A stretch of DNA of 6,782 nt, from positions 1 to 6,782 of the forward strand of contig DEWO01000011.1 in the NCBI GenBank assembly GCA_002363695.1, given 5' to 3'. Shown piece after piece: positions 1 to 5,688 of this stretch; position 1 is the first letter of the stretch, and every line of letters starts with the position of its first letter. The position numbers and the translations under genes were made by a program. This DNA is from Prevotella sp. UBA3208 (GTDB lineage: Bacteria; Bacteroidota; Bacteroidia; Bacteroidales; Bacteroidaceae). The notes beneath the pieces were generated by a model. It worked only from the letters and a program-made list of their open reading frames with translations, made no database searches and was not told where the DNA came from.

Positions 1-656
1 ATGATGAGGTTGTGGCCTCCGGCAGCGGCCACCTCCAAGGCACGCTTGACGCTCTCCTGTCCTTTTACATCGCTGAAATCCAGTTCGTACTGGTTCTGCT
101 GTTCGTAGAACTCGCGTCGTGTGTCTATGACGGTTGGCTGATAACTGGTGTCGCCGTTGACGAAGTTCAGCACGTCCGTCAGTGTTTCCATGCCGTAAAC
201 TTCCAGTTGGTTGACAACAGCCGCTTCGCGGATGTTCTGTTTCGGCACGATAAGCCCCTTGAACTTTTCCTTACGTGCCTGAATGGCTATGGGCAAGGCC
301 CCGCGGATGGGTTGCAGCCTGCCGTCAAGTCCCAGTTCACCCACCATCATATAGTGGCTGAGTTTGTCGCTTTCAACCTTGCCGTTAGCCGCCAGAATAC
401 CAAGGGCCAGTGGCAGGTCGTAGCCGGAGCCTTCTTTCTTGATGTCGGCAGGCGACAGGTTGGCCGTGATATCCATAGCCGGCATCTTAAAGCCGTTATT
501 GATGAGTGCCGCCTTGATGCGGTCGTAGCTCTCCTTGACGGCCGTGTCGGCCAATCCCGTCAGGTGGAATTGCACACCCCGCGACATACTGATTTCGCAC
601 GTTACTGTTGTTACTTCCAGCCCATTGACTGCTGCACAAAAGGTCTTTACCAGCAT
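1..656 (-). CDS. YifB/ComM-family Mg-chelatase-like AAA+ ATPase, N-terminal part (cut by left window edge)
   Basis: Reading leftwards from ATG at 656-654 gives 218 codons with no stop before the edge, starting MLVKTFCAAVNGLEVTTVTC. The order of motifs matches the N-terminal ChlI-like domain of YifB/ComM: VQFHLTGLADTAVKESYDRI, then ITANLSPADIKKEGSGYDLP, then MMVGELGLDGRLQPIRGALP. It ends with DFSDVKGQESVKRALEVAAA GGHNLI, the segment just before Walker A of the Mg_chelatase domain, so the ATPase core lies outside the window. In gammaproteobacteria and naturally competent species, ComM is a hexameric helicase promoting branch migration during transformation; the role in Bacteroidetes is not established. 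The start is supported by a TACCTTTG promoter element about 20 bp upstream. Family assignment is firm; cellular function is inference. Confidence 0.93.
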   Translation of the reverse strand, partial: MLVKTFCAAVNGLEVTTVTCEISMSRGVQFHLTGLADTAVKESYDRIKAALINNGFKMPAMDITANLSPADIKKEGSGYDLPLALGILAANGKVESDKLSHYMMVGELGLDGRLQPIRGALPIAIQARKEKFKGLIVPKQNIREAAVVNQLEVYGMETLTDVLNFVNGDTSYQPTVIDTRREFYEQQNQYELDFSDVKGQESVKRALEVAAAGGHNLI

Positions 657-677
657 AATACTTTATAGTTTTACCTG

Positions 678-685
678 CAAAGGTA
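678..685 (-). promoter_or_regulatory. Bacteroidetes -7 promoter element for the YifB-like gene
   Basis: Minus-strand TACCTTTG fits the Bacteroidetes sigma-70 -7 consensus TAnnTTTG and lies within the longer match GTACCTTTGCA shared by all promoters in the window. Transcription would start near 671-674, leaving a 5' UTR of roughly 15-18 nt. No TTTG -33 element is visible at the expected distance; that position holds the AATTCTT repeat array. Confidence 0.75.
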
Positions 686-691
686 CGAAAT

Positions 692-719
692 AATTCTTAA
701 TTCTTAATTCCTAATTCTT
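692..719. repeat. Tandem heptamer array AATTCTT x4
   Basis: Four consecutive 7-bp units starting at 692, 699, 706 and 713 read AATTCTT, with one T-to-C change in the third (AATTCCT). The array fills the middle of the 44-bp spacer between two divergent -7 elements, and so covers the -33 region of both promoters. Such A+T-rich heptamer runs can expand or contract by slipped-strand mispairing, although four copies is a low number. Confidence 0.9.
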
Positions 720-729
720 AACTTTTTTG

Positions 730-737
730 TACCTTTG
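730..737 (+). promoter_or_regulatory. Bacteroidetes -7 promoter element for the transporter-esterase operon
   Basis: TACCTTTG matches TAnnTTTG, again within GTACCTTTGCA. The ATG of the transporter is only 10 nt after the element, so the transcript would start around 741-744 and be nearly leaderless. No -33 TTTG is visible; the AATTCTT array lies there. Confidence 0.75.
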
Positions 738-747
738 CAACTGAATT

Positions 748-1722
748 ATGGGAATAGTAAGGTTTTTGAAGGACTGGACGTTGCCTGTGGCGATAGCTGT
801 GGGTACGATATGCTATCTGACGTTTTACTATGTGCCTGCGCTGGATGAACTGGGTGATACGCTGAGACCTGTGTTTGACGTGATATTCCCATTGTTCGTC
901 TTTCTGACACTGTTTGTCACGTTCTGCAAGGTAGACTTTCACGATATGCGTCCACATCGTTGGCATGTGGGTATCTTGGTGGCCCAGCTGCTGTTGGTGG
1001 CGCTGAACATCGGCATCATTCTTTGGATGAAATCTGTCACCTTACACCTCACACCTCTCACCTCTCCTCTATTATGGGAAGCTATGCTGACGTGTATCAT
1101 CGGACCGGCAGCATCGGCAGCGCCAGTGGTGGTGGGTAAACTGGGAGGTAACATCTCGACTATGACGACGTATGTGCTCATCTCGTCGCTGGCTTCTGCC
1201 TTGTTGATACCATTGGTGTTTCCAATGTTGGAGCAGACGGTGCATGTATCGTTTGTCGATGCCTTTCTGATTATATTGGAGAAGGTGTCTATCGTCTTGT
1301 TGTTGCCGTTGGTGTTAGGATGGATTATGCAACACCATGTGAAGGGGGCTTGTGCGTGGATTGCTGCACAGCCTAACTTGAGCTTTTACTTCTGGGCCGT
1401 TTCGCTGAGTATCACTACGGGAATCACGGTGAAGAATATCGTGAATAGCAGTGCCTCGCTGATGTTGTTGGTGATGATTGCCGTTTTTACCTTTGTGCTG
1501 TGCTTCGTGCAGTTTGGTATCGGTCGCTTGGTAGGCCGCCACATGGGCGAGGAGGTGAATGCGGGGCAGGCATTGTTCCAGAAGAATACGGCCTTGAGCA
1601 TCTGGGTGGCGTATATGTACTTGAATCCTGTGGCCTCGATAGGGGCCGGCTGTTATGTGCTGTGGCAGAACATCATCAACTCGCTGGAACTATGGCAGGA
1701 CAGGAGAAAAGCAAAAAGGTAA
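748..1722 (+). CDS. BASS-family (bile acid:sodium symporter-like) membrane transporter
   Basis: A 324-residue integral membrane protein with about nine or ten hydrophobic segments (approximately 11-29, 41-60, 71-94, 107-127, 137-160, 168-194, 201-218, 234-258 and two near 280-312). Family clues are the small-residue stretch CIIGPAASAAPVVVGKLGGN (116-135) after the third membrane segment, and GQALFQKNTALSIW (273-286), resembling the conserved Gln-Asn helix of BASS/Acr3-type carriers. The length is normal for the family. BASS proteins use a sodium gradient to move organic anions such as bile acids, keto acids, pantothenate-like acids or sulfonates; the substrate here cannot be deduced. The first ATG follows the promoter by 10 nt, and the next in-frame ATG is at codon 67. 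A heptamer repeat encodes residues 97-107. The hydrolase gene follows after 47 bp, suggesting an operon. Confidence 0.75.
   Translation: MGIVRFLKDWTLPVAIAVGTICYLTFYYVPALDELGDTLRPVFDVIFPLFVFLTLFVTFCKVDFHDMRPHRWHVGILVAQLLLVALNIGIILWMKSVTLHLTPLTSPLLWEAMLTCIIGPAASAAPVVVGKLGGNISTMTTYVLISSLASALLIPLVFPMLEQTVHVSFVDAFLIILEKVSIVLLLPLVLGWIMQHHVKGACAWIAAQPNLSFYFWAVSLSITTGITVKNIVNSSASLMLLVMIAVFTFVLCFVQFGIGRLVGRHMGEEVNAGQALFQKNTALSIWVAYMYLNPVASIGAGCYVLWQNIINSLELWQDRRKAKR
1038..1065 (+). repeat. Heptamer array with CACCT core, inside the transporter gene
   Basis: CACCT recurs at 1038, 1045, 1052 and 1059 with an exact 7-bp period (TCACCTT, ACACCTC, ACACCTC, TCACCTC, then a decayed TCCTCT). It encodes about residues 97-107 (VTLHLTPLTSP), a polar loop between the third and fourth membrane segments. 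Its composition is unlike the flanking codons, which suggests repeat expansion or insertion into the gene. A one-unit change would shift the reading frame. Confidence 0.85.
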
Positions 1723-1827
1723 AGAAGAATAGGCAACTAATCAAATAGACGAACTAAAAACAAATCAAGATGAGACAAGCAAACATGAATGTAGTAAGAA
1801 AGTGGTTATGGGTAGTTTTACCTTTTT
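1713..1827 (+). repeat. 11-bp inverted repeat flanking the hydrolase start codon
   Basis: AAAAAGGTAAA at 1713-1723 spans the transporter stop codon. It is the exact reverse complement of TTTACCTTTTT at 1817-1827, which recurs at 1825-1835 because of the octamer array. In the mRNA this could form an 11-bp, A-U-rich stem enclosing the intercistronic gap and the hydrolase start at 1770. The arms are 93 nt apart and low in complexity, so folding in vivo is uncertain. Confidence 0.5.
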
Positions 1828-3113
1828 ACCTTTTTACTTTTTTACCTTTAACGGCTCAGGTTGTAGAGAATTATCCTTATCGCAGTGACTATCTGTGGGT
1901 CACGGTACCTGACCATGCCGACTGGCTCTACCAGTGTGGCGAGAAGGCTTCGGTGGAGGTGCAGTTCTATAAGTATGGTATTCCGCGCGACGGTGTGGTG
2001 GAGTGGGAGGTAGGTACGGACCTGCTGCCTTCGGATGCCAATGGTTCTGTGGTCTTGAAGAACGGGCGTGCGAAGATTCAGATGGGTACTGCCAAGAAAC
2101 CTTGTTTTCGTGACCTGCGTCTGAAGATGAAGCTGGACGGCAAGACCTATGAACACCACGTGAAGGTGGGCTTCTCGGCAGACAAGATAAAGCCCTTCAC
2201 GCAGGAGCCAAAGGACTTCTGGTCGTTCTGGCAGCAGAATCTGGATGAGGCCAGGAAGTTCCCCATTCACTATACAAAAGAATATGTCGCTGAGATGTCA
2301 AACGACAAGGTGGAGTGCTATCGGATGAAGATTGACCTGGATCGTGAGCGTCATTCGTTCTATGCCTACCTGTTGATGCCTCGTGGTGCTAAGGCTGGCT
2401 CTTGCCCGGTGGTGCTGACACCTCCGGGTGCTGGCGTCAAGACCATCAAGGACGGCACGGCTCGCCGCTTCTGGCCTGAGAATGGCTTTATCCGTATGGC
2501 CATCGACATACATGGTCTGAACCCCACGATGAGCGACCAGCAGTGGGCCGAAATCAATGCCGCCTTCAACAACCGTGCCAACGGCTATCTGCGCCAGAAC
2601 TTGGAGGACCGCAACCAGTACTATATGAAACATGTCTATCTGGGTTTGGTGAGAGCTGTCGACGTGCTGGTGTCGCTGCCTGAATGGGATGGCCGTCATG
2701 TCGTGGTGGCTGGTGGCAGTCAGGGTGGAGCCTTGGCACTGATAGCTGCTGCGCTGGATTCGCGTATCACGCACTGTGTAGCCAACCATCCGGCTCTGAG
2801 CGATATGGCTGCCGGCTCGGCTGGTCTGACGAGTGGTTATCCGCACTTTACGAAGGAGAGCGGGGCCTATTCAGAGGCTTGCATGAAGACGCTGCCCTAC
2901 TATGACGTGGTGAATTTTGCCCGCCATATCAAGGTACCTGTCTATATGACGTGGGGCTATAACGACAATACTTGTCCGCCTACAACGTCGTACGCCGTCT
3001 GGAATGTGTTGCAGTGTGAGAAGGAGAGTCTGCTGACGCCTATCAATGAACACTGGACCAGTGATGCCACTGACCGTGAACAGATGGAGTGGGTGCGGAA
3101 GCACCTGAAATGA
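1770..3113 (+). CDS. Secreted acetyl-xylan esterase-like alpha/beta hydrolase (AXE1, CE7-related)
   Basis: The 447-residue product starts with a signal peptide: basic n-region, hydrophobic core WLWVVLPFYLFTFLPL (12-27), likely cleavage after A29 in LTAQ; no lipobox cysteine. Residues about 31-140 form a probable beta-rich accessory domain. The hydrolase domain begins near 143 (FTQEPKDFWSFWQQ), as in AXE1 proteins. The nucleophile elbow is GGSQGG with Ser317; Asp399 in GYNDNTCPP and His428 in NEHW complete a likely Ser-Asp-His triad. Family members remove acetyl groups from xylo-oligosaccharides or cephalosporin C. The classical CE7 RGQ and HE signatures are not recognisable (IHGLN at 247-251, HW at 428-429), so this is a divergent branch and the substrate is uncertain. 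ATG 1770 is preferred for its A-rich upstream sequence; ATG 1785 would also give a good signal peptide. It probably shares a transcript with the transporter. Confidence 0.82.
   Translation: MRQANMNVVRKWLWVVLPFYLFTFLPLTAQVVENYPYRSDYLWVTVPDHADWLYQCGEKASVEVQFYKYGIPRDGVVEWEVGTDLLPSDANGSVVLKNGRAKIQMGTAKKPCFRDLRLKMKLDGKTYEHHVKVGFSADKIKPFTQEPKDFWSFWQQNLDEARKFPIHYTKEYVAEMSNDKVECYRMKIDLDRERHSFYAYLLMPRGAKAGSCPVVLTPPGAGVKTIKDGTARRFWPENGFIRMAIDIHGLNPTMSDQQWAEINAAFNNRANGYLRQNLEDRNQYYMKHVYLGLVRAVDVLVSLPEWDGRHVVVAGGSQGGALALIAAALDSRITHCVANHPALSDMAAGSAGLTSGYPHFTKESGAYSEACMKTLPYYDVVNFARHIKVPVYMTWGYNDNTCPPTTSYAVWNVLQCEKESLLTPINEHWTSDATDREQMEWVRKHLK
1820..1851 (+). repeat. Octamer array ACCTTTTT/ACTTTTTT within the signal-peptide code
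   Basis: Consecutive 8-bp units ACCTTTTT (1820), ACCTTTTT (1828), ACTTTTTT (1836) and a decayed ACCTTTAA (1844) encode residues about 17-27, LPFYLFTFLPL, the hydrophobic core of the signal peptide. The same octamer appears on the plus strand at 5669-5688 and, in broken form, at 4231-4260. Because 8 is not a multiple of 3, loss or gain of one unit would abolish the reading frame. Confidence 0.85.
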
Positions 3114-3176
3114 ACGTGGGTTCAGAACATGATGTTTGGCACCTTCCGCGTATAAGTGCTTGGCATCGTATATGAA

Positions 3177-3210
3177 AAAGGGCAGAGACCGCTTGGTGCC
3201 TCTGCCCTTT
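3177..3210. terminator. Bidirectional intrinsic terminator between convergent genes
   Basis: A perfect 11-bp inverted repeat, AAAGGGCAGAG at 3177-3187 and CTCTGCCCTTT at 3200-3210, encloses a 12-nt loop that can add three more pairs (ACC with GGT) and a GCTT tetraloop. On the minus strand the stem runs into TTTTT, ending the tsf transcript 20 nt after its stop. On the plus strand it is followed by CTTTAT and would end the hydrolase transcript about 65-100 nt after its stop. Confidence 0.88.
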
Positions 3211-3230
3211 CTTTATGGTTTGCTTCTTGA

Positions 3231-4226
3231 TTACTCAGCAACCAGCGTGAAGCGCTTGAAGTCTACAATCTTCAGCTCCTTGTCCTGCTGGGCAAGCCAC
3301 TGAGAGACGGTAGCCTTGTCGCCGTCGCCGAACTGGAACTCCTGGTCAACCAGGCAGTTCTCCTTCAGGAACTTGTTCACACGGCCCTTGGCAATGTTCT
3401 CAATCATAGGCATCTTCAGCTGAGCTTCACCCTCGGCCTTAGCGGTCTCGATGAGCTTGCGAGCTTCGTCAGCCTGCTCCTGAGTGAGCCAGCCCTTAGC
3501 CATGTTTGACTCGATGTGGTCCTCAGAGTCAACCAGATTGGGATTGATGCCAGCCTTCTTCAGCTTGTTCTCTACATACTTCTCAACCTGCTCCAGTTTG
3601 GTCTTCTCGACGGCAGTCTTGTACTCCTCGTCCAGAATTTTCTGGTCAACGCTCTCGGCGTTCAGGGCTACGGGCTTCATGGCTGCAACCTGCATGGCCA
3701 GCTTGTGACCAATCTCGGCAGCGGGCTTGTTCAGCTGTACCATGGTGCACAGGGTGTTCTTGGCCATGTGGTTGTAAACCTCGATGTTCTCGCCCTCGAG
3801 AGTCAGGTAGCCATCGAGCTCCATCTTCTCGCCAGTGATGCCCGAGCGCTGTGTAACAGCTTCCTGGGCAGTCTGTCCGTTGATGGTCAGCGCCTTCACA
3901 GCCTCCAGGTCCTTGCACTTGTTGGCGATGGCAGCGTCGAGGATGCTCTGAGTCAGAGCAATGAAGTCGGCACCGTTAGCTACGAAGTCGGTCTCGCACT
4001 TCAGGGCAATCATAGCGGCAAAGCCGTCGACAGCCTTAACGAGTACGCAACCATTTGAAGTCTCACGGTCACTGCGCTTTGCAGCGATGGCCAGGCCACG
4101 CTCACGCAGCAGCTCCTTAGCCTTGTCGAAGTCGCCTTCGGCCTCGGTCAGTGCCTTCTTTACGTCAGCAAGACCGGCACCGGTCATAGCGCGAAGCTTC
4201 TTGATATCGTCTATTGAAATAGCCAT
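3231..4226 (-). CDS. tsf: Translation elongation factor Ts
   Basis: EF-Ts is the nucleotide-exchange factor that releases GDP from EF-Tu in the cytoplasm. The 331-residue product has the N-terminal UBA-like helical domain with signature LRAMTGAGLADVKKAL (11-26) and the core signature ALKCETDFVAN (74-84), whose TDFV residues insert into EF-Tu near the Mg/GDP site. It is longer than the E. coli protein (283 residues), with extra sequence mainly in a helical, charged region around 195-250, as is common in Bacteroidetes. The C-terminal part (QLKMPMIENIAKGRVNKFLK) is intact. The gene is 42 bp downstream of rpsB in the conserved rpsB-tsf pair. No promoter element is visible in that gap, so it is probably co-transcribed, ending at the hairpin at 3177-3210. 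Confidence 0.98.
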   Translation of the reverse strand: MAISIDDIKKLRAMTGAGLADVKKALTEAEGDFDKAKELLRERGLAIAAKRSDRETSNGCVLVKAVDGFAAMIALKCETDFVANGADFIALTQSILDAAIANKCKDLEAVKALTINGQTAQEAVTQRSGITGEKMELDGYLTLEGENIEVYNHMAKNTLCTMVQLNKPAAEIGHKLAMQVAAMKPVALNAESVDQKILDEEYKTAVEKTKLEQVEKYVENKLKKAGINPNLVDSEDHIESNMAKGWLTQEQADEARKLIETAKAEGEAQLKMPMIENIAKGRVNKFLKENCLVDQEFQFGDGDKATVSQWLAQQDKELKIVDFKRFTLVAE

Positions 4227-4268
4227 AATCTTTACTTTTTTACCTTGTTTACTTTTTACTTCTTTTAA

Positions 4269-5132
4269 TTACTCAGCAGCCTTTTCTGCAGCGGGAGCAG
4301 CCTCTTCTGCAGCGGGAGCAGCCTCTTCAGCTACGGGAGCCTCTTCTGCAGCCTTGCGGGGCTTGCGAGCCTGACGCTTGGGCTTTGCCTCTTCTGCGTC
4401 GGCTTCAGCCTGTGCGTCGGCAGCCTTCTCGTCAGCCTTCTCTACCTTGCGCTCCTCGATACCCTCGTTGATAGCAGCGCAGCAGGCAGCGAGAATGGTC
4501 TCAACAGAGTCCTTGGCGTCGTCGTTAGCGGGAATCACGAAGTCAATGTTCTTGGGGTCAGAGTTGGTGTCAACGATACCGAATACGGGAATGCCCAGAC
4601 GGTTAGCCTCGCGAACGGCAATCTGCTCCTTCAGCACGTCAACGACGAAGAGGGCAGAGGGCAGACGGGTCAGGTCAGCGATAGAGCCGAGGTTCTTCTC
4701 CAGCTTGGCACGCTGGCGGGTTACCTGCAGCAGCTCGCGCTTTGACAGGTTGGCATAAGTGCCGTCCTGCATCAGCTTGTCGATGTTCGCCATTTTCTTG
4801 ACGGCCTTGCGGATGGTCGGGAAGTTGGTCAACATACCACCCGGCCAGCGCTCTGTTACGTAAGGCATACCAACGCTCTGAGCCTTCTCGGCGATGATTT
4901 CCTTAGTCTGTTTTTTAGTAGCGACGAACAGAATCTTCTTGCCACTCTTGGCAATCTGCTTGAGTGCATCTGCAGCCTCGTCAATCTTGACGACGGTCTT
5001 ATGGAGGTCAATGATATGGATGCCGTTGCGCTCGGTGTAGATGTACTGAGCCATTGCGGGATTCCACTTACGCTTCAGGTGGCCGAAGTGACAGCCAGCC
5101 TGCAGTAACTGTTCAAAATTAGTTCTTGCCAT
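4269..5132 (-). CDS. rpsB: 30S ribosomal protein S2 (uS2) with Ala/Glu-rich C-terminal tail
   Basis: S2 binds the small subunit late in assembly between head and body and is needed for S1 binding where S1 is present. The start MARTNFEQLLQAGCHFGHLK is typical, followed by WPGGMLTNF (96-104) and FGIVDTNSDP (184-193). The globular domain ends near 230; residues 231-287 form a low-complexity tail. This tail has an acidic part, a basic patch PKRQARKPRK (251-260), then repeats of EEAAPAA to the end. E. coli S2 is 241 residues, so the tail accounts for the extra length; similar tails occur in other Bacteroidetes. The gene lies 141 bp after rpsI and 42 bp before tsf. In E. coli S2 represses rpsB-tsf through its leader; the structured gap upstream is a candidate site for similar control here. 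Confidence 0.98.
   Translation of the reverse strand: MARTNFEQLLQAGCHFGHLKRKWNPAMAQYIYTERNGIHIIDLHKTVVKIDEAADALKQIAKSGKKILFVATKKQTKEIIAEKAQSVGMPYVTERWPGGMLTNFPTIRKAVKKMANIDKLMQDGTYANLSKRELLQVTRQRAKLEKNLGSIADLTRLPSALFVVDVLKEQIAVREANRLGIPVFGIVDTNSDPKNIDFVIPANDDAKDSVETILAACCAAINEGIEERKVEKADEKAADAQAEADAEEAKPKRQARKPRKAAEEAPVAEEAAPAAEEAAPAAEKAAE
4284..4325 (-). repeat. Two perfect 21-bp tandem repeats in the rpsB tail
   Basis: Positions 4284-4304 and 4305-4325 are identical 21-mers, followed by a decayed 18-bp copy at 4326-4343 and a partial copy from 4344. Each unit encodes one seven-residue EEAAPAA-type block of the S2 C-terminal tail. The period is a multiple of three, so copy-number change would alter tail length without a frameshift. 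Confidence 0.9.
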
Positions 5133-5273
5133 TTTTGCTTTCTTTTTTTAAAATTGTTTACTTTCTTTTTTAATCTTTGTTAGACCAACCGACGAGTAGT
5201 CTAGTTGTACTAGTCTTACTAGCAGTACTAGCCAGAGTCTCGCCAGTTTAGATGCTAAACGTAGTCCAGATAA
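5133..5273 (-). promoter_or_regulatory. Intercistronic rpsI-rpsB region: candidate S2 leader
   Basis: This 141-nt gap is much longer than the other gaps in the operon (22 and 42 nt). I found no TAnnTTTG element in it on the minus strand, so rpsB is probably read through from rplM-rpsI. In transcript order it contains a perfect 6-bp hairpin with a three-base loop (5260-5246, GTTTAG CAT CTAAAC), the four-copy CTAG nonamer array (5231-5196), and a long A-rich stretch just before the rpsB ATG (about 5175-5133). The position fits an S2 autoregulatory leader, but I do not recognise a described S2-binding structure. Confidence 0.45.
5196..5231. repeat. Four tandem nonamers each ending in CTAG
   Basis: CTAG occurs at 5201, 5210, 5219 and 5228, an exact 9-bp period. 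The plus-strand units are GTAGTCTAG, TTGTACTAG, TCTTACTAG and CAGTACTAG. CTAG is self-complementary, so neighbouring units can form small hairpins; for example AGTCTAG at 5198-5204 pairs with CTAGTCT at 5210-5216 around one mismatch. CTAG is usually scarce in bacterial DNA, so four phased copies are unlikely by chance. Confidence 0.85.
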
Positions 5274-5660
5274 TTAACGCTTACTGAACTGGAAGCGACG
5301 ACGTGCCTTGGGACGACCCGGCTTCTTACGCTCAACCTCACGGGCGTCGCGGGTCAGGAAACCATGGTCCTTCAGGTTCTTCTTGTCCTCGGCGTTGATT
5401 TTCACCAGTGCGCGGGCGATGGCCAGACGCAGAGCCTGACTCTGACCTGTGAAACCGCCGCCGTCGAGGTTGGCCTTGATGTCATATTTCTCAGCAACCT
5501 CCAGCAGGTTCAGGGGCTGCTTTACCACATACTGCAGGATGGCTGAGGGGAAGTAAACTTCCAAGTCTTTCTTGTTGATCGTGATTTTGCCAGTACCTTC
5601 TGACAGATAAACGCGAGCTACTGAGCTCTTGCGACGACCTATTGCATTGATGTATTCCAT
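5274..5660 (-). CDS. rpsI: 30S ribosomal protein S9 (uS9)
   Basis: S9 sits in the head of the small subunit, and its C-terminal tail reaches the P site to touch the tRNA anticodon arm. The 128-residue product begins MEYINAIGRRKSSVARVYLS, carries the family signature LDGGGFTGQSQALRLAIARA (65-84), and ends in the expected basic tail RRRFQFSKR with the universal terminal Lys-Arg. The length is normal. The gene starts 22 nt after the rplM stop, the usual rplM-rpsI pairing, and the gap is taken up by an octamer repeat that is A-rich in the mRNA sense. Confidence 0.98.
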   Translation of the reverse strand: MEYINAIGRRKSSVARVYLSEGTGKITINKKDLEVYFPSAILQYVVKQPLNLLEVAEKYDIKANLDGGGFTGQSQALRLAIARALVKINAEDKKNLKDHGFLTRDAREVERKKPGRPKARRRFQFSKR

Positions 5661-5668
5661 CTTATTCT

Positions 5669-5688
5669 ACTTTTTTACTTTTTTACTT
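5669..5688. repeat. Octamer ACTTTTTT x2.5 at the rplM/rpsI junction
   Basis: Two exact plus-strand units ACTTTTTT (5669-5676, 5677-5684) plus ACTT cover the rplM stop codon (5685-5683) and most of the 22-nt gap to rpsI. In the mRNA it reads as repeated AAAAAAGU, giving rpsI the A-rich upstream region that favours initiation in Bacteroidetes, which make little use of Shine-Dalgarno pairing. It belongs to the same octamer family as 1820-1851. Confidence 0.8.

Noticed and set aside
12..668. Long plus-strand open frame of 218 codons over the left end.
   Set aside because: It is the antisense shadow of the YifB-like gene, whose minus-strand reading gives a continuous conserved protein.
1770..1787. 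Alternative hydrolase start at ATG 1785.
   Set aside because: It would also give a workable signal peptide, but the first ATG has the more A-rich upstream region. The choice does not alter the mature protein.
3114..3176. Repeated TTGGCA in the gap after the hydrolase gene.
   Set aside because: Two short copies (around 3136 and 3160) in ordinary sequence, with no symmetry or context beyond chance.
3516..4058. 180-codon plus-strand frame inside tsf.
   Set aside because: It is antisense to a clear EF-Ts gene, low in complexity (Leu/Val/Gly-rich) and without a promoter or family features.
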